A stretch of DNA of 7,320 nucleotides from Dehalococcoidales bacterium (GTDB taxonomy: Bacteria > Chloroflexota > Dehalococcoidia > Dehalococcoidales > JAQTVP01). The stretch spans positions 1 to 7,320 of the forward strand of contig JAQTVP010000076.1 in NCBI GenBank assembly GCA_028707015.1. The letters run 5' to 3'. A program made the position numbers and the translations under genes. This document shows positions 1-6,917 of this stretch, in pieces. Within the stretch, counting starts at the first letter, position 1; each line of letters opens with the position of its first letter. The notes beneath the pieces were generated by a model. The model had not been told where the DNA came from, did no database searches, and worked only from the letters and a program-made list of their open reading frames with translations.

Positions 1-959
1 CCTAATACCAGGCCACTCAATAACAGCAGGATTCCCCGCTTCTTATTAGGCAAAGAAGCAAGTACAACAGAGCCAACAATAGCACCAATACCGGAAACAC
101 CTATCAGTATCCCCATTCCGCTAGCCGCTACTTTTAGAATATCATCGGCAAAGATAGGTAATAACAGCATATAAGGCATGGAGAGAATAACAACCATGAG
201 TGTGTATAGTAAAATTAGAATAATGTTTTTTTCCTTCTTTACATACTGCAATCCCTCTTTTATTTCAATCAGGGTATTACGCCTACTAATTTTTCTTTTT
301 CCGGTATTAGGCATAAACAAAAGGAAAACTACCGCTACAAGGAACATACAGGTCATAATGTAATAAACCGCCTGGAAATCCCACGCATCAATAGTGAAGC
401 CGGCAATTGCTGGTGCAAAGATTCGAAGAACATTCATGCCCATAGTATTCAAGGACACTGCATTCATAAGTTCTTCATCACTAACGATTTCCGGAATAAT
501 GGCCTGCCGCGAAGGCATCATAAGCCCCATAATAGTACCCTGTAACGCAGAAGCTACCATTAGAATCCACCATGAACCTTCGTTTTCAGCACTTAAATAG
601 CCTAATGATAAAGAAAGCCCCACTGTCAAGGCAATGATGGCCGAACCGATCTGTCCAAACAACATTACTTTCTTCTTTTGCACCCGGTCAGCAAGACTTC
701 CGCCAAATACAGATAAAAATAGCATTGGCAAGGCATTGGCTAAAGCTACCCCGCCTAGGATAGCTGCTGAGCCAGTCAGACGATAAACAAGTAAAGAACG
801 AGCCATCAGCTGCATGTTCATGGCGCCCATCTGCCCCATCATGGCACCATAATAGAGACGATAAACTGGGTTTTTGAAAGAGGTGAATGTCCTTTTATAA
901 AAGGGCAAACTATCCCTGCTTTTACCTGGGTCTTGATAATTACCCGGAACTTTACTCAA
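1..959 (-). CDS. MFS efflux transporter (EntS/MFS_3-like), 3' end beyond the window
   Basis: The frame stays open from a TTG at 959 to the left edge, giving 319 residues of a protein usually about 400-430 long; the C-terminal part is missing. Seen: the N-terminus reads SFKNPVYRLYYGAMMGQMG, followed by ARSLLVYRLTGSAAILGG, a pattern typical of this family. The MFS motif A loop (GGSLADRVQKKK) lies at about residues 86-97, and hydrophobic helices follow throughout. An in-frame TAA lies just upstream. The first ATG (842) would remove the conserved start of helix 1, so TTG 959 is preferred; AGGGGA at 966-971 sits 6 nt before it. Known: relatives are proton-driven inner-membrane exporters of drugs or siderophores. 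The gene follows the ABC permease by 50 bp, so it is probably the third gene of an export operon. The substrate cannot be read from the sequence. Confidence 0.9.
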   Translation of the reverse strand, partial: MSKVPGNYQDPGKSRDSLPFYKRTFTSFKNPVYRLYYGAMMGQMGAMNMQLMARSLLVYRLTGSAAILGGVALANALPMLFLSVFGGSLADRVQKKKVMLFGQIGSAIIALTVGLSLSLGYLSAENEGSWWILMVASALQGTIMGLMMPSRQAIIPEIVSDEELMNAVSLNTMGMNVLRIFAPAIAGFTIDAWDFQAVYYIMTCMFLVAVVFLLFMPNTGKRKISRRNTLIEIKEGLQYVKKEKNIILILLYTLMVVILSMPYMLLLPIFADDILKVAASGMGILIGVSGIGAIVGSVVLASLPNKKRGILLLLSGLVL

Positions 960-1009
960 TAAATATCCCCTGTTTTTTAATTCTTAATACCAATAAATAT
1001 AAGAAATGT

Positions 1010-1798
1010 TTATTCCTGACTGTGGAAAGACCACATCGCCAAAAGAGTCATTATTAATCCAAACAGAGCTATTACAATAATATTATCCCAAAGTGACATA
1101 GTATGTCCAAACACACTTATATTAAAAGGAGAATCTGCTGATCCTCCTAAAATCACCTGACGAATCGGGGCAATACCATATGTGGCTGGATTAATCTTCA
1201 CCAGGACATTCATCCACCCCGGTAAACCATCTACCGGGAAAAACACCCCAGATAGAAACAACATGGGGAACATTAACATCTGCATCACTACCTGAAATGC
1301 CTGCATAGATTTAATTCGTGTCGCCAGCAGGATACCCAAAGAACCCATTGCAGCAGCCAGCAGAAACATTAGCGGTATAATTCCCAGCACTGTTGATACG
1401 GATAGAGAAACTCCAACCAGAGGTGCCAATAAAAGTATGATTATCCCTGTAGGCAATGCTACCGTTGCCGAACCAAATGTTTTCCCCACAGCTACCGAAG
1501 TGCGGCTAATAGGTGCTACCAGTACCTCTTTTAAAAAGCCAAACTCTCTATCCCAGACTAAAGATACTCCCGCCATAAACGAGCTCATAAGCACTGTCAT
1601 TCCGATAATACCAGGAAACATAAATTGAATAAAATCTACTCCGTCACTCAGAAAACCCATTCTGCTGCTTAGTCCACTACCGAAGATAAATAGGAAAAAC
1701 AAAGGAAATGCTATTGCCCCAAACATACGCATTCTGTCACGCCAAAACCGTAGTATATCACGGTACCAAATTGTGTACGCCGCACGCAGATGATTAAT
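1010..1798 (-). CDS. ABC-2 type export permease (DrrB-like), probable ATT start
   Basis: This is the membrane subunit of an ABC exporter, partner of the ATPase just upstream. Counted from the ATG at 1732 it has 240 residues and about six hydrophobic segments (roughly 4-21, 34-59, 86-112, 113-138, 149-168, 218-236). The family-typical stretch INPATYGIAPIRQVILG follows helix 5, between helices 5 and 6. The open frame continues upstream of 1732 and encodes INHLRAAYTIWYRDILRFWR, the cytoplasmic amphipathic start usual for ABC-2 permeases, so 1732 is too short. Between there and the ATPase stop (TAG, 1811-1813, same frame) no ATG, GTG or TTG exists. GGGAGAGG at 1804-1811 lies 5 nt before ATT 1798, which I take as the likely start (262 aa). 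CTG 1789 is an alternative, 14 nt from the Shine-Dalgarno sequence. A sequencing error or stop readthrough is also possible. The stop is TAA. Function is confident; the start is not. Confidence 0.88.
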   Translation of the reverse strand: MNHLRAAYTIWYRDILRFWRDRMRMFGAIAFPLFFLFIFGSGLSSRMGFLSDGVDFIQFMFPGIIGMTVLMSSFMAGVSLVWDREFGFLKEVLVAPISRTSVAVGKTFGSATVALPTGIIILLLAPLVGVSLSVSTVLGIIPLMFLLAAAMGSLGILLATRIKSMQAFQVVMQMLMFPMLFLSGVFFPVDGLPGWMNVLVKINPATYGIAPIRQVILGGSADSPFNISVFGHTMSLWDNIIVIALFGLIMTLLAMWSFHSQE

Positions 1799-1803
1799 TT
1801 TGA

Positions 1804-1811
1804 CCTCTCCC
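1804..1811 (-). promoter_or_regulatory. Shine-Dalgarno sequence deciding the permease start
   Basis: GGGAGAGG overlaps the last base of the ATPase stop codon and is the only strong ribosome-binding sequence near the permease start. It ends 5 nt before ATT 1798 (8 nt counted from its GGAG core). It is more than 70 nt from the first ATG at 1732, so it argues against that ATG. It suggests translational coupling of permease to ATPase. Confidence 0.6.
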
Positions 1812-2797
1812 TAATGGTGCATACGACGGCTACGCCCATGAACCATCGCCCTAATTCCATCTTTAGTTCCCTCTTCCCGTATTTCTCTACCGGTAATCTT
1901 GAGAAATACATCGTCTAAACTGGGGCGCCGCAAACTCACACTTAATATCTTGGTAGTAAATTCTTTTATGAAGCCAGGGAGAAACTCTTCTCCATTGACT
2001 ACGTTAAAAATAAGACCATTATTGGTATCATTTCTAGCCTCAATTGCATAGCGCGATTTAATCTCTTCAATAGCTTTACTATCATCTTCTGTTTTTATAG
2101 ATATAATATCTTTGCCGACCATATTCTTAAGATTTATCGGGTTATCCATGGCAACGAGTTTTCCACTGTCAATAATTGCAATACGATCCGCTTTTTCAGC
2201 TTCATCCATATAGTGAGTGGTTAAGAATATGGTAGTTCCCTCTGATTTACCCAATTCTATGATATATTCCCATATACGATTGCGCGTTTGTGGATCCAAA
2301 CCAAGAGTCGGCTCATCAAGAAACAATACTTTAGGATGATGCAATAATCCTCTGGCTAATTCCAAACGACGCTTCATTCCTCCAGAATAAGTGCTAACCT
2401 CGCTATTTCGCTTATCCCAGAGCTCAACCATATTCAGCATATCCTCAATCCTTTTGTCACGAACTGAGGAGGGTACATTATAAACCATGGCATGGAAACG
2501 CAGGTTTTGTAGGCCGGTGAGCCGTTCATCAAGACTTGAGTCCTGAAAGACAAGACCAATTGATTGACGCACTTTACTCTGCTGGCGCACTACATCATAG
2601 CCATTAATGATAGCGCGTCCTGAAGTTGGTTTAGTAAGTGTACACAAAACACTGATAGTAGTAGTTTTACCAGCCCCATTTGGACCCAAGAAACCAAATA
2701 TTTCTCCCGACGCCACATTAAAGCTAATCCCATCAACCGCATGCAGTTCACCAAAATCCTTTGCCAGGTTTTCTACTTTTATCGCGTAATTATGCAT
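1811..2797 (-). CDS. ABC exporter ATP-binding subunit, daunorubicin-resistance (DrrA-like) family
   Basis: A 328-residue ATPase that would power export through the ABC-2 permease encoded next to it. All hallmark motifs are present: Walker A GPNGAGKTT (38-46), Q-loop Gln85, signature YSGGMKRR (137-144), Walker B VLFLDEP (157-163), D-loop GLD (166-168) and switch His195 in TTHYMDE. The nucleotide domain fills about the first 230 residues. The C-terminal part contains LRRPSLDDVFLKITGREIR, the ending typical of DrrA-type subunits. The ATG at 2797 is supported by GGGGA at 2804-2808, 6 nt upstream. The stop is TAG, and the permease continues in the same frame after it. Known relatives export antibiotics, lipids or other hydrophobic compounds; the cargo here is unknown. 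The last few residues (basic, ending RSRRMHH) look like an added tail. Confidence 0.95.
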   Translation of the reverse strand: MHNYAIKVENLAKDFGELHAVDGISFNVASGEIFGFLGPNGAGKTTTISVLCTLTKPTSGRAIINGYDVVRQQSKVRQSIGLVFQDSSLDERLTGLQNLRFHAMVYNVPSSVRDKRIEDMLNMVELWDKRNSEVSTYSGGMKRRLELARGLLHHPKVLFLDEPTLGLDPQTRNRIWEYIIELGKSEGTTIFLTTHYMDEAEKADRIAIIDSGKLVAMDNPINLKNMVGKDIISIKTEDDSKAIEEIKSRYAIEARNDTNNGLIFNVVNGEEFLPGFIKEFTTKILSVSLRRPSLDDVFLKITGREIREEGTKDGIRAMVHGRSRRMHH

Positions 2798-2926
2798 AAA
2801 TTATCCCCAAAGACAGTATCAATTAAAGTAATTATAAATGGCGACTTAAATAGGCTTTGAATATTCGCAAGATATAATTAAGAAGCACACTAAAAAATGA
2901 TAAATATTTCAACAACACTAGAGTAA

Positions 2927-2955
2927 AGATTAACTGAATACTAAACTAATGTCAA
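2927..2955 (-). promoter_or_regulatory. Candidate promoter of the export operon
   Basis: The 263-bp AT-rich gap between the GreA-like gene and the ABC ATPase (2798-3060) holds no convincing gene. On the minus strand it has a perfect -35 hexamer TTGACA (2950-2955), then a 17-bp spacer and TAATCT (2927-2932), a poor -10. A perfect TATAAT lies closer to the gene at 2831-2836 but lacks a clear -35. Either could serve. I saw no strong intrinsic terminator for the upstream unit here, only a weak AT-rich dyad (ATTCAG/CTGAAT) around 3014-3043. Confidence 0.3.
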
Positions 2956-3060
2956 TTTTTTCCAATATCAGTATAACCGGTAAATTTGATAAGCTCTATA
3001 TTTACAAATTATTCAGGATATCAAATATTAAATCTGAATTTCATGAATTATTAAAGCCTG

Positions 3061-3870
3061 CTAACGCCCAATCCACTCTATTTTATAGCGCAACTTTCCT
3101 AATGGCACTTTTATTTCCACAACTTCCTCCTGACTCCGACCCACAATTGCTTTACCAATAGGTGAAATATTTGAAATCTTACCTTTGGTCAAATCCACTT
3201 CTCTAGTATTTACCACGGTATAACGCAATTCCGCATCGGAAATTAAATCACGCAGGATAACACTGTCACCAACGTTCACTTTAAGTATAGCCTCTTGTTT
3301 CCCGTTAATAATCGTTGCTGATTTCAATGTTTCCTCTACTTCTTTAATCTGCCCATCCAAATAACTTTTTTGTTCCCTGGCTGCATCTAGCGGCGCATTT
3401 TCACGGAAGTCTTTATCCGCCGCTGCTTTTCGTATTTCATCAATAGCCTCAACACGCTTGTTCTTTAAAGTAACCAGTTCCGCCTTCAATGCATCATAAC
3501 CCTCATGTGTTAAAGTAATAGTTTCAGATGCACTCTGTTTGGAAGAAGTTTTCAACCTGTTTTTCCCCTTCTTAGCCTTAAGATGAGTAGACAGGTTACT
3601 CTTAGTCCATTCTTCCTTACTGGCAAATACCAGAAATTTATGGATTAACTTCAGTTTTTTGGCGAAGTCACTATCCGATCGTGATAATTGCTCGGCATAA
3701 CTAGCCACCTCCGGAGCGGTAAGTTCCTCAAAGTTCCGTTCCCAACCATACCAACGAATAAACCTGTATATCTCCTGCTGGCCAATCTCTTTATTCTTAA
3801 GTGATAAACTAGCCATAAACAGAGTAGCTCCTTCACTCAAGTTTGGTTTTTGATTACCATTATTCTCCAT
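3061..3870 (-). CDS. GreA/GreB-family transcript cleavage factor with extra N-terminal domain
   Basis: A 269-residue protein if started at ATG 3870; in-frame TTG codons at 3873 and 3888 would add 1 or 6 residues. The last 150 or so residues match GreA from end to end. A coiled coil starts at TITLTHEGYDALKAEL and runs through KDFRENAPLDAAREQ at its tip, then a C-terminal FKBP-like domain ends in SPIGKAIVGRSQEEV and LRYKIEWIG. The tip acids that place Mg2+ in RNA polymerase's active site are present (Asp154 and Glu157 from ATG 3870), so cleavage activity is plausible. The first 100 or so residues are not part of standard GreA (about 158 aa). They contain IYRFIRWYGWERNFEELTA and IHKFLVFASKEEW, which resemble the helical core-binding domain of tyrosine recombinases, then a Lys/Ser-rich linker. 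The gene starts 58 bp after the reductase stop, so it is likely co-transcribed. The Shine-Dalgarno is weak (GGTG). The stop is TAG. Confidence 0.88.
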   Translation of the reverse strand: MENNGNQKPNLSEGATLFMASLSLKNKEIGQQEIYRFIRWYGWERNFEELTAPEVASYAEQLSRSDSDFAKKLKLIHKFLVFASKEEWTKSNLSTHLKAKKGKNRLKTSSKQSASETITLTHEGYDALKAELVTLKNKRVEAIDEIRKAAADKDFRENAPLDAAREQKSYLDGQIKEVEETLKSATIINGKQEAILKVNVGDSVILRDLISDAELRYTVVNTREVDLTKGKISNISPIGKAIVGRSQEEVVEIKVPLGKLRYKIEWIGR

Positions 3871-3928
3871 CAATAAACACCATACCAATATTTTTTAATC
3901 ATTTTATACACCACTTTCTCAATATCGC

Positions 3929-5110
3929 TTAATCCCTTCGAATACGAAACGGTATCTTCATTGCCTTAATAGCTCCTGATAACATTTTATAGCCGAGTAA
4001 CTTTAATATTATCTCGCCATGCCAATCAAAAGGTAAATCATTATCTTTAAATAAGACTTCTTCAAGATCTCTTGATTTTATTATGTTAAATATCCGGTCA
4101 ATTTGCTTGTCACTTAGACGCTCATAAAATTTTCGGGCATAATAGCATATTTTCAGTTCACGCCCGATCAGTTTTTTCCATTCCCGCTCATAACCAGACA
4201 AACTCTTCGCCGACAGATCACCAGATTCCAGAGCCCGATGCAAATTACTTGCTGCTATATCAGCACATAGTAAACCAAAGTAGACACCACCCCCGGTAGT
4301 TGGTTTCACTTGACCCGCTGAATCTCCAACCACTACTAATCTCTGCCCATAGGTCCTAGATAGTGGACTTAATGGAATTGCACGATAACATGGTTTGATT
4401 TTATCAGAAGCTATTTTACCCTCCTCTAATAAAGACGCCAATAATTTTCTCATATAAAAACTCGTACTGCTATGCAATGCCAGACCCACCAAAGCAGTAG
4501 CTGGTGAGATTGGTACCAGCCAAGCAAAAAAGCCAGGAGCTCTCTCCTGGCTAAAATAGACTTCTGTCTCATCAATTCCAACCGTTTCTACGGTTGCTTG
4601 AGCCCCCATGATAAAATCATTAATCTTCCCTAATCCTAACCCGCTAATCAATCTAGCACCAAAGCCAGCGGCAACAACCACTACCCTCGCCTCAACGATC
4701 AGTTCCTCTTCCTGTCGATTTATTTTAACTTTAACTCCATTATTCTCAATTTTCATATCACTAACCGGACTGTTCAGTACATACTTGGCTCCCTCATTCT
4801 GAGCCCTTTCAGCTAACATTTTATCCAAAGCTCCCCGATCTACAATACAAGCCTGAGTATTTTGCCGTGAAAACCTGATTAAGTTACCTGTTGACGAAAA
4901 TAACTTGATATTACTTACCTGATTTAATATAACCGAATTATCAATAGCAAAGGAATCAACACATTCTTTACTGATAATTCCGGTACAACAAACCGGTTCT
5001 CCCAGCTTTTCCTTTTTATCCAGCACTATCACGTCATGCCCCATTCCCGCCAGTTTGTAAGCCGCATAACTGCCTGCCGGACCCCCTCCTACAACCACAG
5101 CATCATACAA
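3929..5110 (-). CDS. Geranylgeranyl-reductase-family FAD-dependent oxidoreductase
   Basis: A 393-residue flavoprotein of full length for its family. The N-terminal dinucleotide fold reads VVVGGGPAGSYAAYKL (5-20), with Asp31 ending strand 2 for FAD ribose binding. The family motif GEPVCCTGIIS is at 37-47, VDRGALDKML at about 90-99, a substrate-cavity signature APGFFAWLVP at 191-200, and the second FAD motif GDSAGQVKPTTGGG at 262-275. Known: relatives saturate double bonds of geranylgeranyl chains in archaeal lipids, chlorophyll or menaquinone side chains, though several have other substrates. The substrate here is not determinable; a quinone or lipid isoprenoid is a reasonable guess. The start is TTG, supported by GGAGG 8 nt upstream; nearby ATGs are out of frame. 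It is the first gene of a unit with the GreA-like gene. Its upstream region carries two inverted repeats. Confidence 0.9.
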   Translation of the reverse strand: MYDAVVVGGGPAGSYAAYKLAGMGHDVIVLDKKEKLGEPVCCTGIISKECVDSFAIDNSVILNQVSNIKLFSSTGNLIRFSRQNTQACIVDRGALDKMLAERAQNEGAKYVLNSPVSDMKIENNGVKVKINRQEEELIVEARVVVVAAGFGARLISGLGLGKINDFIMGAQATVETVGIDETEVYFSQERAPGFFAWLVPISPATALVGLALHSSTSFYMRKLLASLLEEGKIASDKIKPCYRAIPLSPLSRTYGQRLVVVGDSAGQVKPTTGGGVYFGLLCADIAASNLHRALESGDLSAKSLSGYEREWKKLIGRELKICYYARKFYERLSDKQIDRIFNIIKSRDLEEVLFKDNDLPFDWHGEIILKLLGYKMLSGAIKAMKIPFRIRRD

Positions 5111-5118
5111 TCTCGATA

Positions 5119-5123
5119 CCTCC
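5119..5123 (-). promoter_or_regulatory. Strong Shine-Dalgarno fixing the TTG start of the reductase
   Basis: GGAGG lies exactly 8 nt before TTG 5110, which begins the reductase frame directly at the FAD-binding strand (YDAVVVGGG). No in-frame ATG or GTG lies nearby, so this site decides a non-ATG start. Confidence 0.75.
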
Positions 5124-5136
5124 GAAATAGAGAAAT

Positions 5137-5160
5137 GATATAATATCGCCTTATTATATC
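5137..5160. repeat. Perfect 9-bp inverted repeat in the reductase leader
   Basis: The arms GATATAATA (5137-5145) and TATTATATC (5152-5160) are exact reverse complements around a 6-nt centre. On the minus strand the distal arm contains TATAAT (5153-5158), a candidate -10 element for the reductase unit, so a protein bound here would cover the promoter. It could instead form a small hairpin in the mRNA leader. It shares the GATATA half-site with the larger repeat next to it. Confidence 0.55.
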
Positions 5161-5175
5161 GTGTATTGACAAATG

Positions 5176-5206
5176 ATACTATATCAGCTGATACCTGATA
5201 TAGTAT
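5176..5206. promoter_or_regulatory. Perfect 12-bp inverted repeat, candidate operator upstream of the reductase
   Basis: The arms ATACTATATCAG (5176-5187) and CTGATATAGTAT (5195-5206) match without error around a 7-nt centre, a 31-bp dyad 66 bp upstream of the reductase start. If the TATAAT at 5153-5158 is the -10, the dyad lies over and just upstream of the -35 region, where repressors or activators bind. No T-run follows it on the minus strand, so it is a poor intrinsic terminator for the upstream gene. No regulator gene is visible in the window. Confidence 0.55.
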
Positions 5207-5257
5207 TACTTACGGAGAAAACTCCAAAATAGGGATTACCCCAATATATCCTTATTT

Positions 5258-6772
5258 TTATATCTTATTATTACGGTTTCGTCTTGCCAGGAAGAATAAT
5301 AGTGAACCCATTATCACTAATGCAACTACCACACCACTGACTACAGGCCAGCCAAATCTATTAACTGGTGATGGTATTTGATTTTGTTTTAGTTCGGATT
5401 CAGATATAGCCCCATTTTTTACTATGAACGACCCTGATAAGCCATTTATATCTACCAAGTAAACACCGGCAGTATCTTCAGATATCCCAAATGTTACTTT
5501 GTATCTAGCGCCAGCAGTCAAAGTTACTTCTTGAATTTCCAGTACTATACCATTAACCTTAAGAGCTATTTGGCACGTATCTTCAAGGTTTCCCATATTG
5601 GTAACCAGAGCACTAACAACTATAGTTTGATCAATATCTGTATCTGTTTCATCTGGAGATATTTGCAGTTCAGACATATGAAATACAACAGATGAAATTT
5701 CTGAATCAACTTTATTTGATGACGTTGTCACACCTATAATGGCAAAAGTAGTAAAGTGGGTAATAGAAGAGGTAATAGTATTATTCTCAGTATCAACAAT
5801 ACAAGCCAGCTCTACCCACCTAGCATTAACCTCATCATACCAGGCTAGCACTAAATCCTCTTCAGCCAACCCATCAGGAATATCACTCGGATTATAACCA
5901 CGGGCTAATGTTATCGATGGGTTAAAATTAGCACCATCAGGACCAAAGTTATAGGCCAAACCAATAATCTTGATATTTTTCGGCGATGGCGGAGGATCAG
6001 CGTTAATTACCGTATCCAAACTAGTCAGCGGATTATCATCTTTATCCAGCGCAATAGTACCCTTATTAATCGTCAGGGTAAGCATCTTATCTGCAGAAAT
6101 AGCTTCTATTTTCTCTAATATTTCACCATTAGAGCTGACCAATGAGTTTACTTCTGTACCAAACAGATTAGTCTTTATTTCCTGAATAGTTGAAATGGAA
6201 GTCAATTCACTCTTATCAATTACCCCACTGTTATCGGCTCCTCCGCCTGCGGCAATATATGTCACTGTACCCATCGCCTGAGTGGTTGGTAACCATTTCG
6301 TAACAGAAATCCACCCTAACAAAATATAAGCCTTTGCTTCAATAACTTCCCCGGCTATATTATAGGTACCAGATTGACTACCCGCAGGAAATTGCAGTGA
6401 TACTACCACACTTGTTGAAGAAGTCTCTCCCTGTTTACTCGGAAAGGAAACTATTGTTACCGTATAGCTTGTATTTAGTGTTACCTTAGCGTTACTTATC
6501 TGGTGGGCAGCGGTGATACTACCAGTAATACGGGCTTCGCTTATTGTAATTGGCAGGTTTTGGGTACATGTAGCAGCACCACGAATGGTAGCAGTAATAA
6601 CATCACCTTCATTAACCTCAGTTTTACTAAACTCTGTTGGCTCATAACTGATATCAAAATCTCCTGCTACGTTTACCGTATCTAATGCTGCTATCGAAGA
6701 AGTACCCCCAAATACTAAACACAGGACCAGAACTAGAGCAATGAATAACCACAATCGCATCTTCACCTGCAA
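5258..6772 (-). CDS. Exported CARDB-domain protein with C-terminal membrane anchor
   Basis: A 504-residue surface protein of unknown role. An N-terminal signal peptide (about 1-29) has basic KMR, a core LWLFIALVLVLCLVFGG and a likely cleavage near SIA-A. Residues about 35-175 form a beta-rich, Thr/Ser-rich region I do not recognise. A variable helical stretch follows (about 185-240). Residues 266-347 have NFGPDGANFNPSITL and end in ITHFTTFAIIG, a module I associate with bacterial surface proteins. A CARDB-like adhesion-type sandwich is at 364-451, then one transmembrane helix (about 475-496) and the tail RRNRNNKI, so most of the protein faces outside the membrane. The start is uncertain: TTG 6772 lies 4 nt after GGAG (6777-6780), while GTG 6766 and ATG 6760 are also in frame and all keep the signal peptide. 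The downstream half of the preceding gene is a clear paralogue. The stop is TAA. Confidence 0.8.
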   Translation of the reverse strand: MQVKMRLWLFIALVLVLCLVFGGTSSIAALDTVNVAGDFDISYEPTEFSKTEVNEGDVITATIRGAATCTQNLPITISEARITGSITAAHQISNAKVTLNTSYTVTIVSFPSKQGETSSTSVVVSLQFPAGSQSGTYNIAGEVIEAKAYILLGWISVTKWLPTTQAMGTVTYIAAGGGADNSGVIDKSELTSISTIQEIKTNLFGTEVNSLVSSNGEILEKIEAISADKMLTLTINKGTIALDKDDNPLTSLDTVINADPPPSPKNIKIIGLAYNFGPDGANFNPSITLARGYNPSDIPDGLAEEDLVLAWYDEVNARWVELACIVDTENNTITSSITHFTTFAIIGVTTSSNKVDSEISSVVFHMSELQISPDETDTDIDQTIVVSALVTNMGNLEDTCQIALKVNGIVLEIQEVTLTAGARYKVTFGISEDTAGVYLVDINGLSGSFIVKNGAISESELKQNQIPSPVNRFGWPVVSGVVVALVIMGSLLFFLARRNRNNKI

Positions 6773-6867
6773 TAATCTCCTTTTTATCCTTACTCTATAT
6801 ATACATTTAAGGAAAATAATCAGTTTATTAATTATAAAAATACAGAGTTATTTATTTCCCTTTATTT

Positions 6868-6899
6868 AAAAAAGGGGGAGCCAAAGCTCCCCCTTTTTT
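6868..6899. terminator. Bidirectional-looking intrinsic terminator
   Basis: GGGGGAGC (6874-6881) and GCTCCCCC (6886-6893) form a perfect 8-bp GC-rich stem with a 4-nt loop. It is flanked by six A residues (6868-6873) and six T residues (6894-6899), so the hairpin is followed by a U-run in either direction. It lies 18 bp past the stop of the upstream CARDB gene and separates it from the next gene, which therefore probably has its own promoter in the AT-rich stretch 6773-6867. A TATAAT at 6831-6836 on the minus strand is a weak -10 candidate there. Confidence 0.92.
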
Positions 6900-6917
6900 A
6901 CCCACTTATCATAGTAC

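Noticed and set aside
178..600. Two short plus-strand open frames
   Set aside because: They are antisense to the MFS gene, whose minus-strand translation gives a clear transporter.
982..1008. Hairpin between permease and MFS gene (TTCTTA/TAAGAA)
   Set aside because: A 6-bp AT-rich stem with a loop of about 13 nt and no T-run is expected by chance in such DNA.
1711..1911. Minus-strand 66-codon frame across the ATPase-permease junction
   Set aside because: It is out of frame with both genes, which are clearly real, and shows no recognisable protein features.
2949..3161. Plus-strand open frame of 70 codons spanning the gap and the end of the GreA-like gene
   Set aside because: It has no Shine-Dalgarno, half of it is antisense to a well-supported gene, and the composition follows the AT-rich intergenic DNA.
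5176..5206. XerC/D dif-like recombination site
   Set aside because: Arm sequence and the 7-nt centre do not resemble known dif sites, and the position directly before a gene start fits an operator better.
5211..5245. Terminator for the complete CARDB gene (GGAG/CTCC and GGG/CCC hairpins)
   Set aside because: Stems are only 3-4 bp and lack a proper T-run, so I cannot support a terminator there.
6703..6772. Lipoprotein signal (Cys18 within the hydrophobic core) of the CARDB protein
   Set aside because: The residue before Cys is Leu rather than Gly, Ala or Ser, and hydrophobic residues continue past it, so it does not fit a lipobox; the C-terminal helix already provides an anchor.
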